A stretch of 64,000 bases of DNA from Bacteroidales bacterium (lineage in GTDB: Bacteria > Bacteroidota > Bacteroidia > Bacteroidales > UBA3824), in contig JAKSUC010000005.1 of NCBI GenBank assembly GCA_024413595.1, forward strand, positions 38,117-102,116, in the 5' to 3' direction. Below the pieces are notes generated by a model. That model was given only the letters and a program-made list of their open reading frames with translations. It ran no database searches and was not told the origin of the DNA. Made by a program: the position numbers and the translations under genes. Positions 56,332 to 64,000 of this stretch are shown piece after piece; position 1 is the first letter of the stretch, and the number at the start of each line of letters is the position of its first letter.

Positions 56332-58110
56332 TTAATTTTTATTCTCAATATTTTCAACAACAACTTCTGCAATATCTTTTACAGGAAGAATATCTGTTTT
56401 AGCAAATGTTTTTTTGCAAAGAGGACATGATGTTACAACATAATCAGGGTTGTAAGATGCAAATTCGTTCATAACTTGTTCTGACAAAATATTACGTTCT
56501 GCCATCGAAATTTTTAAATTTGCAAGACTTCCTCCACAACACATAGCTTTCTCTTTTTCGTTGTTGATTGGTACTAAATTGTTGCTGTAAGACAATAATT
56601 CTCTAGGTTGTTCATAAATTCCACTTCCTCTTCCTAATTCACATGGATCGTGATATACAATTTTTTTATCACTTTGTTTTAATGTAAGTTTTCCTTGTTT
56701 AACTAGGTCGAGAATATATTCAGAATGATGACGAACTTCAACGTCTGGCATCATATAATCTTCTTTAAAAACTTTATAACATATTGGACACGAAACAACA
56801 AGAGTTTTTGCACCTGAGTCTAAGATTAATTTTTGATTATTGTCGATAAGTTTTTGAGCTGCATCAAATTGACCTGCAAGCATCAAAGGTCGTCCACAAC
56901 AAGGTGCTTTGGTTTCGTCCATAAACCAATAATTTTCACCACTTTGGTCTAATATTTTTAACATTGCTTTTTTGATTGCAGGTGTTAAATGTGTCATACA
57001 GCCTGCAAAATATACAACGTCTGATTTTTTAGCTATTCCAGTTTCAAGATAATCGTAGCTTGAATTATATTGTAGAGTGGTTTCGATACGTTGAGTGATA
57101 CGAAGATTGTTTACGTCAATTCCTACGGGACAAATTTCTTGACATTTCCCACAAAGAAGACAATTGAAAAGAACTTCGTCGGTAAGGTTTTTATTTCTAA
57201 TATTTTTAAGAACGTAAACAGATTGAGAATTTTTAATGCCAGCCAAATTCAATTGGCATGCGTCAATACAAACTCCACAACGAGAACAACTATAAACTTC
57301 TGCCATTGTAAAAGTGTTGACACGTTTTTTAAGACGTATGCCCCAATTTTTTAGGAATATATAATTGATTTCTGCAAAAATGTGCATATATCTTGTGTAA
57401 GGCATTGCGCAGAAAAATATTCCTAAATCTATTGAATAAAAAGCCCAAAGAGGTTTTAATAATGATTCTAAAGGTAAATATTGACCAGCAAAAGCTCCTA
57501 TTGCGTTAAAAATAGGACTTCCGTTAGCATAAATTCCCGCTGAACATATTTCACAGAAAAATCTTGTTGGAAATATTAACCATAATGAAGTTAAAGCAAT
57601 GTGATCGCCATAACGCATTCTTGTGGTTTTTTTCATTCCAAAGAGTTTGCTCTTGAAACGTTTAAAATAGGCTAGGAGTACTCCTGATAATACGTAGAAC
57701 AACAAAAATTCCATTGCATAGGCAAAGAAAACGTGTCCTGGAAAATCTGTTTGTTCTGTAATAAAATATCTATAAAATATAGAATGTTGAAAAGGAAAAT
57801 TTAATGTTCCATAATAACATGAAGTTTCAATGTGTCCTACAACAATCAATAAAAACCAACCTAATGCAAAACTCATGTGCATATAGCCCAAAAGTTTGTT
57901 AACTCGATACATTTTGAAGTGAAGTAAACCTTCGCGAATTGATTCCCAAATAGATTGAAGTGTTTTTACTGAGAAAAATCCTTTCCTAATTCTGATTTTA
58001 TCTATTTTTGATAATCCAAGAAACCATCTAATAAATCTGCCTATAATTACGGCAAATAAATAAATTGTTCCTGCTAAAAATGGATAATAAAATATATCAT
58101 CAAATTTCAT
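56332..58110 (-). CDS. Membrane-anchored Fe-S/CCG oxidoreductase subunit (fused DsrM-DsrK / HdrE-HdrD-like)
   Basis: 592 residues. The N-terminal 260 hold about five or six membrane helices with several His (MHMSFALGWFLLIVVGHIE, PYTRYMHIFAEINYIF), like the cytochrome-b-type nitrate-reductase-gamma/HdrE/DsrM fold. Two 4Fe-4S motifs follow: CSRCGVCIDAC and CLLCGKCQEICPVG (about 277-330). Then two CCG domains: CMTHL...CCGRPLML and DPCELGRGSG...CCGGSLANL...CPLC. HdrD/DsrK subunits use CCG clusters to handle disulfides or quinone-linked electrons, so this is an HdrE-HdrD-type fusion that would pass electrons between the membrane quinone pool and the soluble subunits. Last gene of the operon, 2 bases after the previous one. 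The subunit type is clear; the substrate is not. Confidence 0.85.
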   Translation of the reverse strand: MKFDDIFYYPFLAGTIYLFAVIIGRFIRWFLGLSKIDKIRIRKGFFSVKTLQSIWESIREGLLHFKMYRVNKLLGYMHMSFALGWFLLIVVGHIETSCYYGTLNFPFQHSIFYRYFITEQTDFPGHVFFAYAMEFLLFYVLSGVLLAYFKRFKSKLFGMKKTTRMRYGDHIALTSLWLIFPTRFFCEICSAGIYANGSPIFNAIGAFAGQYLPLESLLKPLWAFYSIDLGIFFCAMPYTRYMHIFAEINYIFLKNWGIRLKKRVNTFTMAEVYSCSRCGVCIDACQLNLAGIKNSQSVYVLKNIRNKNLTDEVLFNCLLCGKCQEICPVGIDVNNLRITQRIETTLQYNSSYDYLETGIAKKSDVVYFAGCMTHLTPAIKKAMLKILDQSGENYWFMDETKAPCCGRPLMLAGQFDAAQKLIDNNQKLILDSGAKTLVVSCPICYKVFKEDYMMPDVEVRHHSEYILDLVKQGKLTLKQSDKKIVYHDPCELGRGSGIYEQPRELLSYSNNLVPINNEKEKAMCCGGSLANLKISMAERNILSEQVMNEFASYNPDYVVTSCPLCKKTFAKTDILPVKDIAEVVVENIENKN

Positions 58111-58112
58111 AG

Positions 58113-58454
58113 TTATTTTTCTTGATTTTTATAAATAACAAGAGCTTTTTTAATAAGCATTACAACATTACGTAAATTTACACCACGTGGACAAACTAGT
58201 AAACATTTTCCACAAAGCATACATTTATTGATTTCGGTTTGAAGATTTTCTGTTTCTCCACGTCGTAACATAAGTTGCATTCGTCGAACATTAAAGTCTG
58301 TTAAATTTCCTGCGCTACATGTTGCAGTACAACCTCCACATGATAAACATACTAGTAATGAGGGTTCATATTTTATTACATACTTTAATATTCTACTATC
58401 AAATATGTCGATGTCTATTGAACGAGTTTCTATTGGTGCAAATCCAAAGTCCAT
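58113..58454 (-). CDS. HdrC-like 4Fe-4S dicluster protein (short)
   Basis: 113-residue electron-carrier subunit. It has two 4Fe-4S motifs: CLSCGGCTATCSAGN and CMLCGKCLLVCPRGVN, joined by the helix NVRRMQLMLRRGE, as in HdrC/QmoC N-termini. It begins 2 bases after the flavoprotein gene and ends 2 bases before the membrane subunit, so it probably bridges them. Confidence 0.88.
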   Translation of the reverse strand: MDFGFAPIETRSIDIDIFDSRILKYVIKYEPSLLVCLSCGGCTATCSAGNLTDFNVRRMQLMLRRGETENLQTEINKCMLCGKCLLVCPRGVNLRNVVMLIKKALVIYKNQEK

Positions 58455-58456
58455 AA

Positions 58457-59473
58457 TTACAATGTTTTGAGATATTCATTTACTTGAAAAGCTGTACTTC
58501 TAGCATTTTCGATAGTTTCTTTTATCGACATTGGTGCAATACAAGTTCCTGCAGCAAATACTCCTTTTTGTGTTAGAATACCTGCTCCAATATGAAAATC
58601 TTTGCTTTTTAAAAATCCTGATATTTCTCGATCTACACCAAATTTATCTGCTATTTCTTTGGTGTTTTTCTTGGTTTCCATACCTGCAAGAAGTATAACC
58701 ATATCAAGTTTCATTTTCATTGGACGTCCCGAAAGTGTATCTTCTGTTTTTATTGATAAATGTTGGTCTGGAGTTTCTGATACTTCAGAAACTCGTCCTC
58801 TGATAAATTGTATATTATGTTGTTCTTGTGCTGTGCGATACAATTCTTCAAAAAATTTGTCATACATTCTTAAATCCATGTAAAAACAAAATATTTGTGC
58901 ATCAGGCAAAAATTTGTTGATTTCAATAGCTTGTTTAACTCCTGTTACGCAACATACTTTTGAACAATACATATTATGACATTTTTCATCGCGCGATCCC
59001 ACACAATGAACTATGGCTATACGTTCTGGTTTTTTGCCGTATGATGTTAGAAAATTTCCTTCTCTAAAACGTTGTTCCATATCGGCTTGGGTTATTACAT
59101 TATCGTAAATTTTATAACCAAGTTCTTCTTTTCGTGTGGCGTCAAACAATTGATATCCTGTTGCTATAATTACAGCATCTGCTTTACAAATTGCATTTTC
59201 TGTATGTACTAGCCAGGTATTTCCATTGCGTTCTGCTTTTTCAACGTTTGAATTTAGTTTTACTTCGATATTGAATTTTGAAATACGGTTTTTGATATAA
59301 TTTAAGATTTCGTCAGATTTTTTAAAATCAGGAAAAAGACAATACCAATTATTGAGTTTTCCTCCTAATTTATTATCTCGTTCTATAATTGTAACGCGAT
59401 TGCCTGTTTCTGCCATCATACATGCAACTTCAACACCTGCAATTCCGCCTCCTATAACAACTATATTTTTCAT
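58457..59473 (-). CDS. HdrA/QmoA-like FAD oxidoreductase subunit
   Basis: 338-residue flavoprotein. The FAD-binding Rossmann motif is at the start (VVIGGGIAGVEVACMMAETG, then ERDNKLGGKL). The HdrA cysteine motif CVGSRDEKCHNMYCSKVCC lies at about 170-190 and would bind a 4Fe-4S cluster. GVFAAGTCIAPMSIKETIENA closes the FAD site. It lacks the N-terminal and C-terminal ferredoxin domains of methanogen HdrA, so it is closer in size to QmoA. Whether it bifurcates electrons cannot be told. A gap of 142 bases separates it from hdrB upstream. Confidence 0.88.
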   Translation of the reverse strand: MKNIVVIGGGIAGVEVACMMAETGNRVTIIERDNKLGGKLNNWYCLFPDFKKSDEILNYIKNRISKFNIEVKLNSNVEKAERNGNTWLVHTENAICKADAVIIATGYQLFDATRKEELGYKIYDNVITQADMEQRFREGNFLTSYGKKPERIAIVHCVGSRDEKCHNMYCSKVCCVTGVKQAIEINKFLPDAQIFCFYMDLRMYDKFFEELYRTAQEQHNIQFIRGRVSEVSETPDQHLSIKTEDTLSGRPMKMKLDMVILLAGMETKKNTKEIADKFGVDREISGFLKSKDFHIGAGILTQKGVFAAGTCIAPMSIKETIENARSTAFQVNEYLKTL

Positions 59474-59615
59474 AAATTTATTGATTTAGTAGTTTGTAGT
59501 ATGTATGTAAAAATTACATTATTTTTTTGAATACATTCTACTTTCTACTTATTTGTTAATTTTTTTATTTCTTATTTATATATAACATTCGTCAATATTA
59601 TATTTTCTACTCACT
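59474..59615 (-). other. Gap inside the Hdr operon with an imperfect inverted repeat
   Basis: The only long gap in this operon. GTAGTATGTAT (59496-59506) faces ATACATTCTAC (59531-59541), 10 of 11 pairing. No T run or consensus -7 box was found, so it could be an attenuator, a processing site or decayed sequence. Confidence 0.35.
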
Positions 59616-60686
59616 TTATTTACTACATTGAGGAGTATAAGAACCTATAATTTTACCTGCTTTAGATTTATACATTTTGTCGCTATCGTATTTAATTCCC
59701 ATTTTGTCTAGAAATGGGCGACAATCTACTTGGTGCATTTGTAACCCCAAATCCCAAGGGTCATAACCTAAAACAAGACCTGCCATTTCTTCGTAAGTAA
59801 AAACAGGAATTAAAGAGTTGTTAGCTCCATAGCGTTTACCTTGCATTTCGTTCATAACATATTGCCAACGATCTAGAAACATGCTACAACCAGGACAATT
59901 AGTAATAATAGCATCTGGTTCATAAGGTTGCATTGATTCAAATTTCTTTTTAGAATTTGACAAAGAATAACCTCTGTTGGCTTGAACTAAATATTGACGA
60001 AATCCAAATCCACAACAATGTCTACGTTCTGGATAATCTACAGTAGCCCCGCCCCATGCTTTTATCATTGCTTGAAGCACTTGTGTAAATTCTGCTCCAC
60101 CTTCGCCTTGGTCGGGAAACATTTTGGCATAATGACATCCTATATGATCTACAACTTTTAAAGGTTTGCCTGTTTTGACATTTACAAGTGGATATTTGAT
60201 TTTTTCGGCTATTGCTAGTCTGTTTTTATAAATTATATCACTTGTATGTGCTATATTTTGTGGAACTTCAAATTCTCTTCCTGTTGATTTTTTTAAATAT
60301 TCTCTAATTTTTTCAAGTTGTTCAGGATGATGTTTCCAAGTTTCAGTAATTTCGATATACATTCCAAAACTTGTTACGCATGATGCAATAAAATTTTTGT
60401 AACCATTTTCGGTCATTAATGCAAAATGACGAGCCACCACTGTTTGAATTGTATCAAATGGAACAACATCACTATGATAGCCTATGCCTGTACATGTAGT
60501 ATGTCGAGGATCATCAAATACATTTTTTCCTAAATCGTTTTTCAATATATTTAAAAAAGCAACTTCTGAGCCTGGATAAAAATTTTGACGTATACAACTT
60601 CTTGCATAATAGTAATTATCGTCGGCAATTTCTTTTCTATAATTTTTGCTTACAGTATAAATATGTTCGTTGTTTTTTTGGATCAT
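59616..60686 (-). CDS. HdrB-like subunit with one intact CCG domain
   Basis: 356 residues of the heterodisulfide-reductase subunit B family. The C-terminal CCG domain is intact: DHIGCHYAKMF, RRHCCGFGF and NCPGCSMF, matching C-x(n)-CC-x(n)-C-x2-C, which binds the noncubane 4Fe-4S cluster at the active site. The N-terminal CCG domain is degenerate: the usual PGC reads YPGSEVAF, and the usual CCG reads TTCTGIGYHSD. So one cluster rather than two is expected. It starts 2 bases after the HdrC gene. The substrate is unknown; CoM-CoB is not expected in this phylum. Confidence 0.88.
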   Translation of the reverse strand: MIQKNNEHIYTVSKNYRKEIADDNYYYARSCIRQNFYPGSEVAFLNILKNDLGKNVFDDPRHTTCTGIGYHSDVVPFDTIQTVVARHFALMTENGYKNFIASCVTSFGMYIEITETWKHHPEQLEKIREYLKKSTGREFEVPQNIAHTSDIIYKNRLAIAEKIKYPLVNVKTGKPLKVVDHIGCHYAKMFPDQGEGGAEFTQVLQAMIKAWGGATVDYPERRHCCGFGFRQYLVQANRGYSLSNSKKKFESMQPYEPDAIITNCPGCSMFLDRWQYVMNEMQGKRYGANNSLIPVFTYEEMAGLVLGYDPWDLGLQMHQVDCRPFLDKMGIKYDSDKMYKSKAGKIIGSYTPQCSK

Positions 60687-60688
60687 GA

Positions 60689-61378
60689 CTAAATTTTACC
60701 TTTATAAGTATCTAAAAAATATTGTTCCATACCATTTTCATCGGTATTGTAGCCTAATTCTTCGGCTTTTTTCTTGCTAAATTCATCAATTTTATCTTTC
60801 AAGAAGTTAGCGCCAGTTTCTTCAAAAATTTTGTGAAGTTCGTCCATAGTGTCATCATCAATTTTGCGAAGCACACCTGCACCTTCTTTGTTAAGATTAG
60901 CGCCCATACGATCATAAAATTCTTCGGCATTTCTGTAAATCCATTCCCATACGGTTCCTTGTTCTGGGTGAAGTTCTGGTTTAACAGCTTGAGGAACAAT
61001 ACAATATCCGTGATTTAGAATATTTCCATTTAAAACTTTGTTTAAAGCATATTGTTGACGTCCACGACGGCTTTCTGTAAAATAACCTAATTCTTGAGAA
61101 TATCTACGTAAAACATTGATTAATAATCCAGGAACATTGCTTCTAGGGCAACGAGTTTTGCACGACATACATTGTCCGCAAAGCCAAATAAAATCGCTTT
61201 TTAAAAGTTTTTCTATTTCTGAGTCGTCTTGAGTTTGAACAATATTCATCAAAATTCGAGGGTCATAATCAGAAAATTCTGCTGCTGGACAAACGCTTGT
61301 ACACATACCACAATTCATACATGCGTTAACAGCCTCTTTGTATCTGATATCTTGCTTTATTATTTCATGTAATTTCAT
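60689..61378 (-). CDS. HdrC-like 4Fe-4S dicluster protein
   Basis: First gene of the operon, 229 residues. It has two 4Fe-4S motifs near the N-terminus: CMNCGMCTSVCPAAEF and CGQCMSCKTRCPRSNVP (about 20-85). A C-terminal extension of about 130 residues follows (HPEQGTVWEWIYRNAEEFYDRM, then EFSKKKAEELGY), longer than methanogen HdrC. It should carry electrons between the flavoprotein and HdrB. A -7 box at 61417 drives the operon. Confidence 0.88.
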   Translation of the reverse strand: MKLHEIIKQDIRYKEAVNACMNCGMCTSVCPAAEFSDYDPRILMNIVQTQDDSEIEKLLKSDFIWLCGQCMSCKTRCPRSNVPGLLINVLRRYSQELGYFTESRRGRQQYALNKVLNGNILNHGYCIVPQAVKPELHPEQGTVWEWIYRNAEEFYDRMGANLNKEGAGVLRKIDDDTMDELHKIFEETGANFLKDKIDEFSKKKAEELGYNTDENGMEQYFLDTYKGKI

Positions 61379-61416
61379 TCTTTAGTCTTTATTTGTTCTG
61401 CCTAAAAATGACGTTA

Positions 61417-61424
61417 CAAAGGTA
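61417..61424 (-). promoter_or_regulatory. -7 box of the Hdr-like operon
   Basis: The minus strand reads TACCTTTG followed by TAACG, 39 bases before the ATG at 61378. Confidence 0.6.
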
Positions 61425-61735
61425 TAGTTAATAATTTGACTATTTCTATTGTTTTTTTATATGATTGTTAAATTTTGTTAATGTTGGAAATTATAGAAAT
61501 TGCTAAAAGTGGATTTAAATAAATTTTGAAATTTTTTAATTGGATATATAAATGTAATCAAATCAATCATTCTCCATATATTCATCAGTAATTTTTTTTA
61601 GGATCTATATTTCAAATTAAATCATTATTCTCATATACTTCAAATTTTCAGTATATTAATAAAACAAATATTGTTTTAATTGATTATCAATTATTTATAT
61701 ATTATATTATAATAAATTTAGAAACATAAGTATTT
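61425..61735. other. Gene-free AT-rich stretch
   Basis: About 310 bases with no supportable gene. The only structure seen is the small hairpin AAAACAA/TTGTTTT at 61661-61677, which could be a weak terminator for the minus-strand lipid kinase. Confidence 0.4.
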
Positions 61736-62611
61736 CTACACCAACATCTTTAAATTTTGTTTTCTTGTTTTAAAAACAAGGTCACCTTCGCATTTAATAG
61801 TTTCACCGTCAAGATTAATAAAACCACAATCGTTACCTTTTATAATTAACTCTTCGGCTTGAATAATGTCGATATATTTTGAATTATTAGCATGACCAGA
61901 CATTACAGAAATTGCAGTAAAAGGAATTCTATACAAAGGAGGACGATGTACAATGGCAATATCTAATAATCCATCATCAGTTTTAGCATTGGGCGCAATT
62001 TTAAAATCATAACCATATTGTTGAGAATTACAAGCTGTTATTAAAAATGCCTTACATTTTTCTTCTTTGCCATTATAAATCAAAGTATATTCAACTTCTT
62101 TATACTTAAAAAAACTATTAAAACCAGCTTTAAAATAAGTTTTAAAACCACGAGTTGGCATTTCTTCGTATTTTCTTGCTACTAATGAGTCAAAACCTAC
62201 CCCAGCTATACTTATAAAAAATTTATCGTTGATTAAACAAGTATCAATTTTGCGAAATTGAGCTTTATTTAAAAATTTAATTGCCAAATCAGGTTTTAGC
62301 GGAATATTAAAAGTACGAGCAAACCCATTACCAGAACCACACGGAATAACAGCTAGAGCTGTTTCTGTATTTTGAAGTTGAGATGCTATTTCGTTGATAG
62401 ATCCATCACCACCAACTGCTGTTACAACATCATATTTGTTAACTGCATTTTTGGCAATCTCAACAGCATGACCTGCATATTGAGTGTAACTAATTTCAAC
62501 ATCAAATCTTTGATAATCAATATTATTTTTGAGAATTTCTTCAAACTTATTTTGTTTTCCAATACCAGAAATTGGATTAACAATAAATAATATCTTGATT
62601 TTATTCGACAT
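61736..62611 (-). CDS. Diacylglycerol/sphingolipid kinase-family enzyme (YegS/DgkB-like)
   Basis: Lipid kinase of 291 residues. The DAGK catalytic signature is present: LFIVNPISGIGKQ at the start, VVTAVGGDGSINEIASQL (about 62-79) and VIPCGSGNGFARTF (about 88-101). AGVGFDSLVARKYEE and the acidic DDGLLDIAIV of the C-terminal domain follow. It phosphorylates diacylglycerol or a sphingoid/ceramide lipid; many Bacteroidales make sphingolipids, so both are possible. The ATG at 62611 (MSNKIKILF) is used rather than a TTG two codons upstream. It follows the OmpA-family gene by 12 bases, so it is probably co-transcribed. Confidence 0.88.
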   Translation of the reverse strand: MSNKIKILFIVNPISGIGKQNKFEEILKNNIDYQRFDVEISYTQYAGHAVEIAKNAVNKYDVVTAVGGDGSINEIASQLQNTETALAVIPCGSGNGFARTFNIPLKPDLAIKFLNKAQFRKIDTCLINDKFFISIAGVGFDSLVARKYEEMPTRGFKTYFKAGFNSFFKYKEVEYTLIYNGKEEKCKAFLITACNSQQYGYDFKIAPNAKTDDGLLDIAIVHRPPLYRIPFTAISVMSGHANNSKYIDIIQAEELIIKGNDCGFINLDGETIKCEGDLVFKTRKQNLKMLV

Positions 62612-62623
62612 TTTCAACTTAAA

Positions 62624-64000
62624 TTATTTAACAACAATATCAACTCTACGACATTCTCGTCTAGATTCATCAGTACGTTCTGTAGGTCGAATTTCGCCTC
62701 TTCCTTCGTATGTTAAACGAGAAGCATTTATGCCTCGTTGAGCAATAAAATCAAAAACAACTTTTGCACGACGACGAGATAATTCATTTGTATTATTTTC
62801 CTTATTATCTGTATATCCAATAATATCTACATTTACTTTTTCATTATTGGTAAGCAAAATAACAACATCTTCTAATTCAGCTTTTGCTTCTGGTGTTAAT
62901 TCTGAAGAGTTTGAATTAAAATATTGGTTATGAAGTTCTATAGGAACTCCTTTTTCAATTTTTTTAAGTAATAATCCATCTCGGTTTATTGTTTCAAAAG
63001 TTGTAATTTGAGCATCTGACAATAATTCTTGATAACTCCAATATCCTTTTGCTGTAACGCGCATTTGATAATTATTTCCTGTTAAGAATGTTGTATAAAA
63101 ACTACCTGTGGTTTCACTACATTTAACTTTAGCAATTACATCATGTCGACTAATATCCATAATTTCTATAATTGCTGGAATTGGTTCATAAGTTTTTTCA
63201 TCACTTACCGAACCGCGAAGTATAGTTTGTTTTATTTGAGTAACATCCTCATAAGTAAAATTATCATCTCCTTCAACTCCTAAATTTATATTATTTGCTA
63301 TATCATCAAGATCTATATCATCATTATAAAAAATTTCACGTTTTTTCTCGTCAAATTCAAAATTAACTTCAAAAGTTTTATATCCATTAAATTTAATAAT
63401 ATATCGATCTTGGCGAATAGTAAAAAATTCTTGCCAAATATTTACAACTTGAACAGTATAATAATCTGCAACAGGAGCAAATATTTCGTAATATCCTGTT
63501 GGATCTGTTAATGAAGAAAATGTGTTACCGTGACTATCAGTAATTGTAACTCGTATATTGCCAAGTTGAACATCTTCAACAGCAGAACGTTTGTCACGAT
63601 TAAATTTTATTGTTCCAAAAACTTTATTTCTTTCATTAAATGGAATATAAATAGTGGTATCTTTTTTTAAATCAACTACTAAATTTTTTGTTGGTAAAGC
63701 AAATTTTCCATCATCTCTACCTGTTGGTGTAAATGTTAAATAATATTGAGCTTCAGGAATATCTTCATACAAAGTAGAACCATCCCAATTTGACGCAACA
63801 TCCATATTACCAAACATTTCACCTTCATAATGATAAGATGTATCAATAGCTGAATTGTTTTGAATATTTAAAACAACATTTTCAACACCAGGTTCATTTG
63901 CATCTTTAATATGGTTTCCATCAAGATCGCGATAAAAAACAGTACGTAAATTATGATATTTTTGTCCAGGTTGGTTCCAATTAAACACCTTTTTAATAGT
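62624..64000 (-). CDS. OmpA-family envelope protein, C-terminal part (runs off window)
   Basis: The frame is open to the window edge: codons before the GTG at 63986-63988 continue without stop, so the true start lies outside. Visible order: SdrD-B-like segment (FYRDLDGNHIKDANEPGVENV), a carboxypeptidase-regulatory-like fold (KVFGTIKFNRDKRSAVEDVQLGN), a second such fold (LRGSVSDEKTYEPIPAIIEIM), and a C-terminal OmpA domain (NQYFNSNSSELTPEAKAELED, DIIGYTDNKENNTNELSRRRAK, RRECRRVDIVVK) that binds peptidoglycan. The layered beta-sandwich plus OmpA plan resembles the protein at 51988-54006. It heads the pair with the lipid kinase. Confidence 0.85.
   Translation of the reverse strand, partial: TIKKVFNWNQPGQKYHNLRTVFYRDLDGNHIKDANEPGVENVVLNIQNNSAIDTSYHYEGEMFGNMDVASNWDGSTLYEDIPEAQYYLTFTPTGRDDGKFALPTKNLVVDLKKDTTIYIPFNERNKVFGTIKFNRDKRSAVEDVQLGNIRVTITDSHGNTFSSLTDPTGYYEIFAPVADYYTVQVVNIWQEFFTIRQDRYIIKFNGYKTFEVNFEFDEKKREIFYNDDIDLDDIANNINLGVEGDDNFTYEDVTQIKQTILRGSVSDEKTYEPIPAIIEIMDISRHDVIAKVKCSETTGSFYTTFLTGNNYQMRVTAKGYWSYQELLSDAQITTFETINRDGLLLKKIEKGVPIELHNQYFNSNSSELTPEAKAELEDVVILLTNNEKVNVDIIGYTDNKENNTNELSRRRAKVVFDFIAQRGINASRLTYEGRGEIRPTERTDESRRECRRVDIVVK

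Noticed and set aside
56332..61378. Methanogen-type heterodisulfide reductase
   Set aside because: No CoM/CoB genes, a degenerate HdrB and a short HdrA; the subunit families are used widely outside methanogens.
1..64000. tRNA, rRNA, CRISPR arrays, IS elements, prophage
   Set aside because: Gaps between genes were read and hold only promoters, terminators and short inverted repeats; no such element could be supported by eye.

Overview
The window is a chromosomal segment of a low-GC (roughly 30% GC by eye), anaerobic-looking member of the Bacteroidota, most likely Bacteroidales. Evidence: Bacteroidota-type -7 promoter boxes (TAnnTTTG) stand in front of many genes; starts lack Shine-Dalgarno sequences; the primary sigma factor is the short form; there is a BspA-like surface protein with a C-terminal sorting-like domain (type IX secretion), periplasmic-propeller SpoIIE phosphatases, OmpA proteins with PD40 propellers, and the amn/holA/HsdR-N gene neighbourhood typical of the phylum. 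No tRNA, rRNA, CRISPR array, intact IS element or prophage was seen. Genes are mostly short operons closed by clear hairpin terminators.

Layout. 0-17 kb: UbiA prenyltransferase, an orphan propeller-SpoIIE phosphatase, M18 aminopeptidase, an amidase with SH3 domains but no signal peptide, a 1578-residue exonuclease-RecQ-UvrD triple fusion, and a 1766-residue BspA-type protein. 17-25 kb (minus strand): PspA, a LuxE-like acyl-protein synthetase, topoisomerase IV subunit A, a secreted unknown, an Rpn-family nuclease gene broken by one in-frame TAA, and a LysE exporter. 25-29 kb: HD phosphohydrolase, TypA/BipA, RpoD. 29-30 kb: a secreted-type protein of a Bacteroidota family whose signal peptide is cut by one in-frame TGA. 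30-36 kb: a Sia-like partner-switch operon (double SiaB kinase, SiaC with Thr68, propeller-GAF-SpoIIE phosphatase), then a BadF-type kinase. 36-41 kb: an SF1 helicase overlapping an HsdR-N nuclease, divergent from amn and holA. 41-51 kb: a HAMP-GAF-PAS sensor without a kinase, a MORN/YwqK-repeat protein, cmk-ispH, gpsA, a glycerophospholipid acyltransferase, and a phenylacetate-CoA ligase. 51-56 kb: a PD40-OmpA protein with a partner of unknown function. 56-61.4 kb (minus): a five-gene heterodisulfide-reductase-like redox complex (HdrC-HdrB-QmoA/HdrA-HdrC-fused membrane DsrM/K-like). 61.7-64 kb: a diacylglycerol kinase-family enzyme and the C-terminal part of an OmpA-family protein that runs off the window.

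How the parts fit. gpsA, the acyltransferase, the lipid kinase and UbiA cover membrane-lipid synthesis; cmk, ispH, holA, parC, rpoD and typA are housekeeping. The two most distinctive systems are the Sia-like phosphorylation module, which has no diguanylate cyclase next to it so its output is unknown, and the Hdr/Qmo/Dsr-like complex, whose membrane subunit merges a cytochrome-b-like anchor with an HdrD-like CCG subunit. The two single-stop genes (Rpn nuclease and the 29-kb protein) are the clearest anomalies at the DNA level.
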